This document shows positions 11,746 to 22,640 of a stretch of 64,000 nt of DNA, one piece after another. Both the position numbers and the translations under genes were made by a program. Location of the stretch: assembly GCF_963966145.1 (NCBI RefSeq), contig NC_091050.1, positions 14,880,001 through 14,944,000 of the forward strand. Reading direction: 5' to 3'. The notes beneath the pieces were generated by a model. It was given only the letters and a program-made list of their open reading frames with translations, ran no database searches and was not told the DNA's origin. Every line of letters begins with the position of its first letter. The stretch's first letter is position 1. The DNA is from Tenebrio molitor. Its lineage: Eukaryota; Arthropoda; Insecta; Coleoptera; Tenebrionidae.

Positions 11746-12363
11746 AATTTTTGGAATTGATATTTTAGGTTTAGTCATGTTTATGTATACAGTGTGGAAA
11801 CTACTTATGGAATAAATTCAGTAACTTCATAACTAATGACATTTGTCGAAAACGCTGAAACACGTGAATTTTTATTTCTCATAATGCTTATTTTAAGTTT
11901 CCTCACTTGTTCATGACGTCACACTCATTTTTTTTAAATGACAACCCACACTCAAATTTTAATTCTACAACATTTAAATACATACATAGTGGACATTCAT
12001 GAACAAATTTATGAAAGTTTAGAAATTTTTTCTTTGTGATTTACTTTTTTATACAGTTTTTGGTATTTTATGTTTTTACCAATTGAAAGATTTTCTGTTT
12101 ATGTTTTTGTTCTCTCACCAGGTGTATTTCAGAAGAACATGTGGTATTGCTCAGAAGATAATTCATATTATCTGCTGAGCCATGTATTCTTTTCCATGAA
12201 TTCTACTTTTAGCTTTCACAAAAGAGCCACATTTTGACATAATTTTTTGAAACACCTCAGATTTTTTTAGAAAACTATTAACTTTCCGATATTTTATTTA
12301 TTTATCGTGATTGTATTTAGATAACCTATGACACCTTCTAACTTCAGATTTGTCAAATATATG
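11746..12363. other. AT-rich intergenic DNA
   Basis: Nothing recognisable beyond AT-rich sequence. Confidence 0.6.
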
Positions 12364-12365
12364 TA

Positions 12366-13011
12366 CAGTATGTCCCCGGATTGAGTTTACAAGAGGGAAA
12401 AAATGTTTATTTTTGATTTTACGGAAAAACTTCAGAGGAATAACATTTTTTGCTTCATCTGAAACCCCCATTTCTGTTACCTATTAAAAAGTCTTTTTCA
12501 ACACAGGGGAACACTTAATATTAAAATCAAAGAAAATGAAGAAAAAATATTTTCCTTTTTTTTTGAAAAAATCAAATGATAATTGATTATAAAACTATGC
12601 GCCGTTTCCTGTACATAATTCAACCCTGTGTCGAAGTTTAAGCTTCTGAACACCCATGCCTGATACATAACTGTTGGGAAATTTTTCATTAAATTTTGTA
12701 ATTATGTGACAAAAACCGGTCCAACATTGGATTAAATAAATTCTTTGTTCTAAAGACAACATCTTGAAAGTAATAAGTTGTTTGTCAAAAACCAGGCCAA
12801 TTGTAATAAAATTTATAACATGAAAATTAATTCCAAGTCCAAATTTTAACAAAAAATGTTAATTTAAGAATACAATGTATCAATACTGAGATTTTAATAA
12901 CGCAAATGGGGGTTTCAAATGAAGCAAAAAATGTTATTCCTCTGAAGTTTTTACGTAACATCAAAAATAAAAATGTTTTTCCTCTTCTAAACTCAATCCG
13001 GGGACATACTG
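12366..13011. mobile_element. Tc1/mariner-type element with 110-bp terminal repeats
   Basis: A 646-bp element bounded by perfect TA duplications (12364-12365 and 13012-13013). The terminal inverted repeats start CAGTATGTCCCCGGATTG and remain alignable for about 110 bp, through AACTTCAGAGGAATAACA to GAAACCCCCATTT. The interior shows no transposase motif, so this is a non-autonomous derivative. The TA target and CAG start fit the Tc1/mariner superfamily. Confidence 0.92.
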
Positions 13012-13013
13012 TA

Positions 13014-13839
13014 TATTGCTTTCTGCTTTTTAAAAATAGAAAGATTTTTGTATTTTCGTCTTTGTTCTTTTCTTTCCTGGTCAATTGGATTGACTTAAGA
13101 GAAACAGACTAGATTCCTGGATATAGAGATAAGATAAATTCAATTTTTTTTCTTCCTATTAATTCCGCGATTTCTTTTTACTTTTCGAAAAACCTTTTTT
13201 TTCAATTTAAAATTTTTTTGCTATTATTTTATTCAATCAATTCTCGATATTGTCTTACTTTCTTATCTTCTCATTCTTAGAAATAGAAAGGGTTTTATTT
13301 ACGTTCTTGTTATTTTTTTTTCTCACCAAATAAATCTGGTTTAAGAATAACACACCAAGACTAATTTTTAATAAGTTTAATAAATTTATTGCAAGATTTT
13401 TCATTAAGCTACATTTTCAAATTTTATAAATTTTCTTTTTATTACCTTGTTTAGACAACTTTTGATACTTTCTAACACTAACTTCTGTGTGGCCAGTTTT
13501 TACTCTAACACCGAAAAATTTTTGTTTTGTTCCTTTTCTTACGAAATCAAGAATTTTGAAATTAATAGATGATGTTGCCTTGGTAGATAAGATAAGTTCT
13601 ACATTCTTCATTCAATGGACTTTCAACCAAAAATTCTTGAACATTTATAAGAAATTCTTTTCTCTTGAAAAATTGTACTCTCCGTAAAATATTTTTTAAA
13701 ATTATGCTTTCACTATACCTACATATTTTTCTATTTCTACGTTTTACTAATGCATTTTTTTGCATTTATGTATTTCCATTTATTTTTTATACCGTATAAT
13801 TAACACGTAATTATCACGACTATGCGAACCCATTCATTT
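13014..13839. other. AT-rich intergenic DNA
   Basis: Very T-rich; the short open frames on both strands lack recognisable domains. Confidence 0.6.
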
Positions 13840-14930
13840 ACATTTCTACAAAGATTTTTTCTTCGCGACCGTTTTTTCCAATTCCATTTACCGTTTTTTC
13901 CGAAATATTCCCAGCTCCACCTACACCGCTTGCGCAACCCGTACTTCCTCCAGCTCACAAACATCCGTGCAATTTATGCATAGCATGGGAAAATAAAAGT
14001 CCTTTCACGGATTTGCGAAAAAACAAACATTAATCACGGCTCCTTTTCATGCCAATAAATTAATGAATGTGTTGTACCTGTTGTAATTATTGTTATTTAA
14101 ATAATTGCGGTAATTGCCGCGTGTTTAAGGAAGCATGTACAATGTTCGTTTTCAATTTGTGTGCGTACCTTTAGCTCGTTGTTATTTATTGTTCCTGCGG
14201 CCGTTTGACGTCTTACGTGTGCGAATTAATGATTATTATGTGCATCTCGCGAACGACCATCCTGACAGCTCTCCGCTAATTAATTGCGAAAAGCGTCGAA
14301 ATCGCGTCTCGTGAACGTCGCGCAGCATTTTCGCTTTCCTCTTAAATTCCTCTCGCTCTTGTTACAGATACGTCAGATCTGTGTCGGTAATTAAGACGGC
14401 TCGTTTTATTTCGCCATTAAAGTTGCATTAGCCGTTCTCGTGAAACGAATCTTTTGATTTGGTTATTAACGGTATCCAGGCCTCGGGTTGTTTTCTTATA
14501 GGTGTTAAAATTGATGGCATTTTCTCGTTGTCGGACTCGTAAATCGCTTCATCGAAGAGACTAGTGCAATTCTTCTTCGATAGAGACTTTACGAGTGGTC
14601 GGAGTGCTACTCGTAACACTGCCCGAACTGTGTATTAACACGCGAATTAAATTCTGAGTGATTTAAGATTATGGGCGCCAACAAGGTCGTAAATTGGCAA
14701 TATAACCACCCCGTCGACTTTGAAGCGGAGCGAGAAAGCGAAAAGTCGTGCCGACCTCTGGGGGAGAGGTCTAGGTTCTCGCGGACGAGGAAATCTCAAC
14801 AGCTCTGACGCTGCTGTCAGAAACGGAACCGACAAAGACACGCTTGTCCAGAAATGAAACATTATTTATTTCACTCAAATTGATGGGGTGTAAGCTGTTG
14901 CACACTCGTGTAATTATTGTCCTCGCTGCA
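13840..14930. other. GC/CpG-richer unique block, candidate regulatory DNA
   Basis: Unique sequence with dense CpG and words such as AATTAATGATTATTATG near 14224 and CGCTAATTAATTGCG near 14273, typical of homeodomain-bound enhancers. Frames are short on both strands and show no family signature. Regulatory role is an inference. Confidence 0.4.
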
Positions 14931-15480
14931 CTTGTGCAATAGACTCAGACGAAAGGATGCGTTTTAGAACCTTGTCATAAAATACACCATTTTCTACCAC
15001 CTCAAGAGAAAATAGGAATTTCCTTTCCAGAGAGTAAAAATGAAAACGTCAGGTTAGTATTGACCTTTTTGACATTTTATTTCTGCTTTAAAAAAAATTT
15101 TTTAAGTTTTTTTCCCAATCTACTTGGTATTTCTTGTGTAAAGTGTCATTTGCGACAATTTAAGTGGAAGTTTATGTACACCTGTCTGCATCCAAACTTT
15201 GTGACGTTAGGAGCTGAGTCGAGTGTACAACCTAAAACAGAACTTGATTAAAGTGGCTGGACAGCGTTTAAGAAAATAGTTTAAAAATGAGACCAACTAA
15301 TGGCTTCTATGTTGCTCCAAATAAATGCAAATTGTGTTTCTCTAAAATTATAGTTGCGGTCAAGTGATTTAATATTAGCTGGCATTAAATCTAGTAGGCT
15401 GTGATTAAATTTAATTAATACATCTAGCTTCTACAAGTTGAATCCGTTTAGAAAAAAAAATGAGTGAAGAACCACGTTCT
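14931..15480. other. Mixed intergenic DNA
   Basis: No gene or repeat recognised. Confidence 0.6.
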
Positions 15481-16370
15481 TCTAGAGCGGAATGTAAAGT
15501 TGCGGCGGTGATTTGAACGGCGCGTCAGACACTCAACGCTCGCCCGACCGCGCTACCGTTTAATTTTTTCTTGGTGCTTTTTTCCCGAGAAACTTGTGCG
15601 TTTCCGGCTGTGAAAAGAGTATCCGCCGACATTTTTGGGGCAGCCGCTGTCGGCGGCGGACTCGCCTTTTTCAGAGGTCAGCGCGTATTTTTGTGCGGTG
15701 CGATACGTCCTGCGGCGCTCCGCCGACGTATTATAAATTATAATCAATTATACGGTAGAAGGAATATTATGCATGTAGCTGGTCGGTTATTTGTCCGCAC
15801 GTTAGCGATAAATCAGCGGCCGGAGAGCCGCAGAAAATGGATGGAAAAGCGCGCCGTGACACGTCTCCGGAAAACGGCGGGGCCCGGATCGAACAAATTA
15901 GAAACTCGCCGCTCCGGTTACGATACGGAAGTGTCTGGAAAAATCGGCGAGCTCGTGTAATAAAATCAGCGAGTGTGAAGAGAGAGAATTACAAGCGCGC
16001 CGTCCCACTTAGCAATCACACGAAATGAAGCAATTTTACTGAGGGGCAGGTGACTTATTTGAAAAATCGAACAAATGCGTTTAATGGAGGCCAAGAGCCG
16101 TATTGTTGTTGGGTAACAAGGCGATTTTGCTTTATCATAGGAGTGACAATGGTGATTTACTGTAAGAACACATACAGCGCTCGGAATTGTGAAATGCTGG
16201 AAAGTTCACCAATCGAGATAATCACCGGGTATATGGGCCGATTAATTAAATGGCGCGATCTTGCCACAACGAAAAATTACACAGATGATGGTATAATTAC
16301 GATGGGCAGCGAGCTACGACGGTTCACTGATCACCGGACTCGTAAAAATTAATTGAGTTATTTCGGTGGT
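15481..16370. other. GC/CpG-richer unique block, candidate regulatory DNA
   Basis: CpG-dense; a 129-codon frame at 15571-15960 is Arg/Ala-rich with no domain and is probably a composition effect. The left edge carries a tRNA-like relic (15500-15558). Words such as CCGATTAATTAAATGG near 16238 are of homeodomain type. Confidence 0.38.
15500..15558 (-). other. tRNA-like relic or SINE head, weak
   Basis: Read on the minus strand, GGTAGCGCGGTCGGGCGAGC resembles a D-arm/A-box. It is followed by a GCGTT...GACGC stem with an 8-base loop and then GTTCAAATC, a perfect match to the B-box consensus. The T-stem does not pair properly and no clear acceptor stem is visible. It is therefore not called as a functional tRNA; a decayed tRNA or tRNA-derived SINE is possible. 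Confidence 0.25.
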
Positions 16371-17129
16371 GCCCTACAAGTTTATGACCCAAGGAGGTAA
16401 CAACACGCGCAAGTGGTACACTTCTTTCTTGGATTTCTACCACTAGAGACTGCTCGCTCTATTATCTAATCTTCATTTGAACAATTTAACAGTCGATTCT
16501 GAAGAATTAGAATACATCTTCGATGAGAGCAAAGCATCTGGTAATTGGGCTGAAGAAGTTTTATTTTACTCTGAAAGGAAAACAACCTAAGATACTCTTT
16601 AGAAGTTTGCCGATGGAGGTTTTTGTGTTTTTCCAAAAACCATTTAAAAATAATTTAAGAGTGGCAAAAGAAGAATTTAGAAGATTTTTTTTTAATTGTT
16701 TCAACATTTTTTGGAACCATCATCAAAGAAAAATTCCAAATAGGTACATAGAAGAATAGAGCTTCTTCTATACCTAGGTAGATAAAAAAGGGAAGATAAG
16801 AAAGATAACATTTTTGGGAACCATCATCAAAGAGAAATTCCATAGAATACATAGAAGAATATCTCCATAAAGTTTATACGCGTGAATAAAAAAGCAGAAA
16901 GAAATAGTTTTTTTCGCGTATCTTGAGGAATCTTTCACTTAGCTGAGTGACTAGATAGTTTTTGTTTCTGAATTTGTCAGATTTGAATTTGAATATTTTC
17001 AGCTGAATTAAAAATAACAAATGAAGAACAATTGTTTAATCATTTCAAAAAATGCTGAGAATTGTTTTGACAAAAATGAAAAGGAAACAAAACAAAACAT
17101 GGGGACAAAGCAAATCCTGAATAAAAATG
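16371..17129. other. AT-rich intergenic DNA with a local duplication
   Basis: A segment containing ACCATCATCAAAG and ACATAGAAGAATA occurs at about 16712-16760 and again at about 16813-16861, offset by 102 bp: a simple local tandem duplication. Otherwise nothing recognisable. Confidence 0.65.
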
Positions 17130-19220
17130 ATTGAAAAGTTGCAACGTGATGATTCCTCTCGGCCCAATTTCTCCCCAAATTCTCTCGCCTTTGTTCCCCA
17201 TCGCTCCACCTCCCCTATCCCAGGGGCGAAATCCGGAAATAGCCCCGTTACGCAAATAGCCCGACGAGTAACTCGATCCAGACGCCGCTTCCGAAAGAAT
17301 AGAATCGCAAGGGCACGTGTGCCCGCTTCCGTCCGCCATCTTGCACAAAAACTCCGATAAATATCAGCTCGCATCGGGCACAATCCGGCCTTCTACCGTT
17401 GCGAAATCCCAACAATGCCTTAAAGATCAGCGCGGTTACGTGCGCCTCAGCCACAATGACATAACTCACTTTTGTTCTACTGTAAATTTCACCGAACAAT
17501 ATCGGAATCGGATGGCGAAATCGTACCGTCATTGAAACAATATCGCATCGTGACCGCCTTCACTTGTCTCGTCAGGGTTCGGTCGGACGCCGTCAGGTGG
17601 CGCGCCGCCGGACGGACACGCGAGTACTCCGCGACGCCGGGTCTCGCGTTTCCCACGATGGTCGATGGGCTCTCAATGGACAATAAATTGAATAGACTAA
17701 TTTTAAAGCTGCGTCGGTCGCTAGCCTACGCAACCAATACTGTCTTGTCATTGCAAGATAAAGCACTTGCCGGGGCTCGTGTTAAAGTTGCATTATATTT
17801 GTAAATCCATGCATTACGGGCTTATTGGAGCTCTTTACACTTAATTAAGCTCCAGATATTTTATGCAATGCTCCGAGGCGACGCGTGTGTCTCTCTTGCG
17901 AATTAGCTTGACCCATTTCGTATTTTGTTTGGTGCAGTACCAACGGTACTGATCTCGACCACTCTCAAAACACGGACAAAGACACTTCATTAAGTCCGCA
18001 CAAAGAGTCAAAGATCAAAATTCTAACACCTACGGTTTCACTTTTGCAACACATTTTTTTTTTTAATCTCTCATTCAAAGATTATTTCGTCGAGGAACAG
18101 TTACAAGAGAACGCAACAGGTGTCACGCTGGACCCGTTGACCGTGGTCCTGCCGCGTTTATTGACTATCAGATAACTTTTATTATGTTTATGTGTTGGTC
18201 TTTAAGTGTTCAGATTTCTGTGTTCATGTTTAATTCAGGAGAAGGTCGTGAAAGCTTTATAAATTCTATGCTCAAATTCTATCGTTTCTTAATTGTATTA
18301 AGATTTTTATCACAGGTGAATGACAGTTTTCAACTAGATCGGATCCTTGAATTATTTTTTATTGATTTAAAAAGGTAAATGCCAGCCGATCGAAATCTCT
18401 ACTAAATAAAGTATCAACAGGTCGCAATTCTGTCGGATCAAAGGGGCCGAGGCAGAGACAGTTGCAACGTAAATAAATTTATAACGCAAATTAATCTAGT
18501 AAGAAAGGATGCGGCCTGGATGCTGTGTCGCGGAGTGCGCGATCAGAGAAACTGGAGTGGAGGAGTGTGTAGAGGAAAGGAGGACAAAGAGAGTGCAGTG
18601 TTTGTCGTCGGTAAATATGCTACCGAGTTGGGGCCCCAGGCCGGCCCTGTCCCGACGGCGCACACCTGCGGGTGGCTTACCGGATCGGCTGGGAGGCCTC
18701 GCCGAGGGCCACGCGTCAATCGATTAGCTTCCACACAGCTGGCTCACATGTGCCGGCACCGCCGCCCCCCGGCGCATTCCTGTTGACACGCCGGCCGAAT
18801 CGGGAAAGCCCCGGTCGCTGTGGGAAAGCGCTTCCGGAACTCGGCAACGGATTTCCAGGTAGTGGGGCAAATTAAATCCGGAGTCTGCAACAATCAATCG
18901 GAGGACAATGGGCGAAAGGTGTCCCATCGAAAAGTCCGTTAGGAGCGAGCACATGCCCTTTTTGACATAACCGCGTGCATTATGTGTGCAGGTCCACCTA
19001 AATACGCATCACCTGTCCCAGCTGCCGGCCTGGATCAAGGGTAAGAAGGGCAGGCTTTTAACCAGCGAATATCAACATCGTGTGGGGATCGATGACACCG
19101 GCAGGGTGCGGGCTTTGATTCGACAAGTTCGAAACGGCACAAGCGAAAAGTGGAGGAATTGTACACGAATTCGTTGTCCATGGAAAAATATTGAACGAAC
19201 ATTTTTCGGCATCATTTTAA
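17130..19220. other. GC/CpG-richer unique block, candidate regulatory DNA
   Basis: Long block of mostly unique, CpG-dense DNA with the strongest GC at about 17560-17650 and 18500-18850. Several overlapping frames occur on both strands, none with a recognisable domain. Unspliced short exons cannot be excluded from the sequence alone. Confidence 0.38.
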
Positions 19221-19916
19221 GATGCAATTTTTTTTTATCAGAGCGGCAGATGATGTTTCAAGTGTCGCCAGATTTGGGGTGGAGTTGTTCACCAGATGTA
19301 AGAATTTTAGTGGTGTAGATAAAGTAACTACTTCTGTTATCAAAGACGCTGCACGTGTTTTGATAACACCGTTATCGAACCTAGAAGAGTGGTGTTTTTT
19401 GAATTGCTAAAGGTGTCTGTTTTTTATAAGGAAAATTTGCTTTTGATCGAGTCGTGGATAACAAATAGAAAGGATTTTATAATCAAAAGAGAAATATTAT
19501 TTTAGATTAACAACATGACTTTATTGGGAGAATATCGACTACCGTTAGCTTCTTATTTCATTAATTTGCACAAAATTAATGATCCTCGTCTGAATCTCAT
19601 GTTGTCTACAACTAGTTATCCATATACGATTTTGAACACCATCGTGCTTACAACACTTTAAGATTTGGGTCATCACTCTTTCAGTGTTATTCATAATAAT
19701 TAATAAGTCACAATTAATGGACTTTGAATTAAAATGAAATGTTTTTATTTTTTTTCTGGAATCATAAAAAATATCACCTAAAGAAGAAACTCTAGGCCAT
19801 TACTCGAGAGATATAATTTTTCTACCAACTTCTTTTTATTTTTAAGAAAAAAATTAAAATCTGATTTTCTCAAAATTAGAGTTTCAGAGTGAGCACACAT
19901 TTGCTGATATGCTCGG
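19221..19916. other. AT-rich intergenic DNA
   Basis: Nothing recognisable. Confidence 0.6.
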
Positions 19917-19918
19917 TA

Positions 19919-20229
19919 CACTGATAGATTGCACGTTTTTAAATTCTAGTTCCAAAACATAACGCAGTGAAAAATACTAAACTCTCCATCTCAATTGTTT
20001 CACGTTATTTAGCCTTGCAGATTAATTCTCCCGCCAGTAGTAATACGCCTATGATGTTGTTTACAGAATTACAGCTGTCAATCTATTTCAGTGCAAGTGT
20101 TTTAAATTGTTATAAATTGTTGTTGATAGTATTGATTCTTCGAGTATGAATGATATGTTTTGGGCGCTATTCTACTTTTTACCGCGTAGACACTTGTCTC
20201 TGTGTCTGTCAAAAAACGTGCAATCAGTG
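19919..20229. mobile_element. TA-flanked inverted-repeat element
   Basis: A 311-bp element flanked by TA (19917-19918 and 20230-20231). The right terminal repeat reads CACTGATTGCACGTTTTTT on the minus strand; the left has the same sequence with a four-base insertion. A further inverted pair, CCAAAACATA and TATGTTTTGG, lies inside. No coding capacity. Confidence 0.82.
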
Positions 20230-20231
20230 TA

Positions 20232-20719
20232 CAGAGTTTACTAATGTTGCGTTTCATAAACAGTTCATTTTAATATCTCATTTTTACTATTTTTGATAAC
20301 CGCGAAAAGGCTAAAGTCACATAATTGATTTACAAAAGAAAATTTGTTCTTAAAGAAGAAGAAAAATGTTTGAAAATATTTTTAGCATCACGGTGTGATG
20401 CTAAAAATGATGTGCAGAAAGAAACTCCGTAAAACTAAATTTTAGCAATTTAAAAATGACTCTTGATTTTTAACACGTTTATTAAAATTTAGCCTACTAT
20501 AGAATTATTGTATCAGTTTTTCTAAAAAATTACTTACAAAAGGGTGTCTTGCTCCAAAGTTTAATTTTTACTAGAAATTATTATAAAAGAAAATTAATTT
20601 TAAATCTATATTTCAAATAAAACAAATAGAAAATACAGAAAGGTGTATTGATCATCCAAATCGAAATTTGTCTCTTTTTTTACTTCAAACAGTACCGGAA
20701 TATAAGTATAAAAAAACGT
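20232..20719. other. AT-rich intergenic DNA
   Basis: Nothing recognisable except the perfect hairpin at 20378-20408. Confidence 0.6.
20378..20408. repeat. Perfect 14-bp hairpin with a 3-base loop
   Basis: ATTTTTAGCATCAC at 20378-20391 is followed, after GGT, by its exact reverse complement at 20395-20408. The arms are perfect. It is too short for a microRNA precursor. Function unknown; a small palindrome of insertion origin is possible. Confidence 0.9.
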
Positions 20720-21015
20720 GGTAATTGTTCACTTTAACTACTTCTGGAATTTTCGCGTTTTTTCTGGCTAGACAGCCTCAGGGCGTCCTTCTAGATCATT
20801 TCCCACCATTCAAACCTTGTGCAAATGCCTTTTTTTCTATCTTGTTGTGTTTCAAGGTCGCGTCAAGGTCACGCCAATGTCTTAGTATAACTAAAGGGTA
20901 AGGAAAATTCATTTGCACAAGGCTTGAGTGTTGGAAAACGATCTAGGAGGACGCCCTGAGGCTATCTAGCCAAAAAACGGGAAAATTCCAGAAGTAGCTA
21001 AAGTGAACAATGACC
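20720..21015. mobile_element. MITE with long terminal repeats and 8-bp target duplication
   Basis: A 296-bp element with inverted repeats of about 110 bp starting GGTAATTGTTCACTTTA on the left and GGTCATTGTTCACTTTA on the right (minus strand). The repeats run through CTACTTCTGGAATTTTC, AGCCTCAGGGCGTCC and CTTGTGCAAATG. It is flanked by a perfect 8-bp direct repeat AAAAACGT (20712-20719 and 21016-21023). An 8-bp duplication fits hAT- or P-like superfamilies, but the terminal bases are not the usual hAT CAGGG. No coding capacity. Confidence 0.93.
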
Positions 21016-21023
21016 AAAAACGT

Positions 21024-21709
21024 CTACATTTGTTTATTTTGAATAGATTTTACCCCATACAATGCAAAAGAATGTATCAGTGATATCATTATGATTGTTA
21101 CAATATTCGCCTAAAAATGGCATTATTTCCTTTTTGCAACTAAGTTTTCAATTGTGAATGCCAAAAAATATTCAAAGCCTGGGAGACTTTGTGATTCAGG
21201 TAACATAGGTAATTGTATTGATTATAAAACACAAAAAATTGTTACTTTCCAATCATTTAATATAGCTTCGGGTTTCGATAAAAAATAATATTTTTTCCAA
21301 AATATGTATTCTTGTAGCAATGCTTTATTAAATAGCAACATTGTGTTGACGTTACGGTACCTAATAACCTAATTTAATCAAAAATTTAAAGGGCGAGTAA
21401 GAAAAATCTGATTTTTGGAAATTGTAGATGTTCTTTAATTAATTGTTGTCCTCCCGAAGATAATTATTTTTTTATGTTTTAATTTAATTTCAAATGTGGG
21501 ACCATTTTATATAAGACTTCTTTCTCATCTATTAAAACATTTTGAAAACTATCGATTCTCACTTACGGACAATTTATTAATGTTTCAACTTTTGTTATTA
21601 CATATTTATTTAAGATTTTTGTTCCAAAAATTTGCTCTAATTACTTCTTCCTTTGCTCTATTATTTCAGATTTTAATTATCACTTCCCTATTTCTTAATT
21701 TAATCCTGT
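21024..21709. other. AT-rich intergenic DNA
   Basis: No gene recognised; a 79-codon frame at 21496-21735 is Leu/Phe-rich through T-richness alone and runs into a transposon. Confidence 0.6.
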
Positions 21710-22063
21710 TTCAAATGAAATCCTCGGCTGAGTAGGCGTTAGAAAAATTAAACCGTTTAGAATAGTGTAAATTTTGAATTTCCCGCCCTTTGACACAAAT
21801 GGTATTTGTTTATGTTTAATGGGGACATAATTGAACATGTTTGTTTTCAGCAAAAGGTGCCCTTAGATACTTGCTTCGAGAATAGGAAGTTATTTTATTT
21901 TTAATGTAAAACATTTGCAAAGAAAGAAAAAAAGGAAGATTTTTGGCTCTAAATTTTAGGTTAGCTGTCAACATGCTCCAATTAATCTACGCTTTAAAAA
22001 AGCACAACAATTGACGGTTTCCAACGCGTTCCCAGCCCAGGATTTCATTTGAACGCGCGATAT
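21710..22063. mobile_element. Inverted-repeat transposon, family A copy 1
   Basis: Roughly 350 bp with terminal repeats containing GAAATCCT, GGCTG and GGCGTT (left) and AACGCGTTCCCAGCCCAGG (right). A homologous copy in reverse orientation lies at 47501-47866. They share ACATGTTTGTTTTCAGC, AAAGGTGCCCTTAGATA and TTAGGTTAGCTGTCAACATG. Exact tips are uncertain because homology continues into GCGCGATATAA. Non-coding. Confidence 0.87.
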
Positions 22064-22087
22064 AACATCATGTTACATCACAATATA

Positions 22088-22283
22088 CCGTGTCTTCAAA
22101 TAAATTCGGAATTACGGAAGCTATGATTTATATATTTTGTCTATTAACGGTTGGCAATAGACGTTTAAACACGTGTATAAAAAAATATTGTACTGTCCAA
22201 GGTCACGGCTGTGCCTTTAAAAATTCCATATTACCAACTTCATAATAAGCCTACTCTAATTCCGAATTTATTTGAAGGCACGG
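22088..22283. mobile_element. TA-flanked MITE, family B
   Basis: A 196-bp element flanked by TA (22086-22087 and 22284-22285). The terminal repeats are about 27 bp, beginning CCGTGTCTTCAAATAAATTC on the left and CCGTGCCTTCAAATAAATTC on the right (minus strand). It lies 24 bp from the family A element. No coding capacity. Confidence 0.92.
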
Positions 22284-22285
22284 TA

Positions 22286-22640
22286 TTTCTTAATTTTTTT
22301 TATATTACACCATTTATTTATTTTTTTATTTTTTATCCTTACTTATAGCTTTCCCATTTTTATTGTATACTTATTTAGTACATCAATATATTTGACAAAA
22401 ATATATTATTTATTTTATTGTTATTGATTTAATAGAAATAATTTTTTAAAAGAAACAAGACTCAAAAATAACACAAATTATTGTTATTTTATTTACCTTT
22501 TACAAATTTTCTAAACTGTAGAGTAGCTAAGTAGGTACTTTGATTTGTTTCTATTTCTTCTCATTTTTGTGTATTTAGATTTGCATAATACTTAGAGCAA
22601 ATAAAAAAATCTTTCTTTATTTTTTTCAGTCTTTGAAAAC
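22286..22640. other. AT-rich intergenic DNA
   Basis: Very T-rich, nothing recognisable. Confidence 0.6.

Noticed and set aside
15571..15960. 129-codon frame in a CpG-rich block
   Set aside because: No domain and no conserved features; treated as composition effect.
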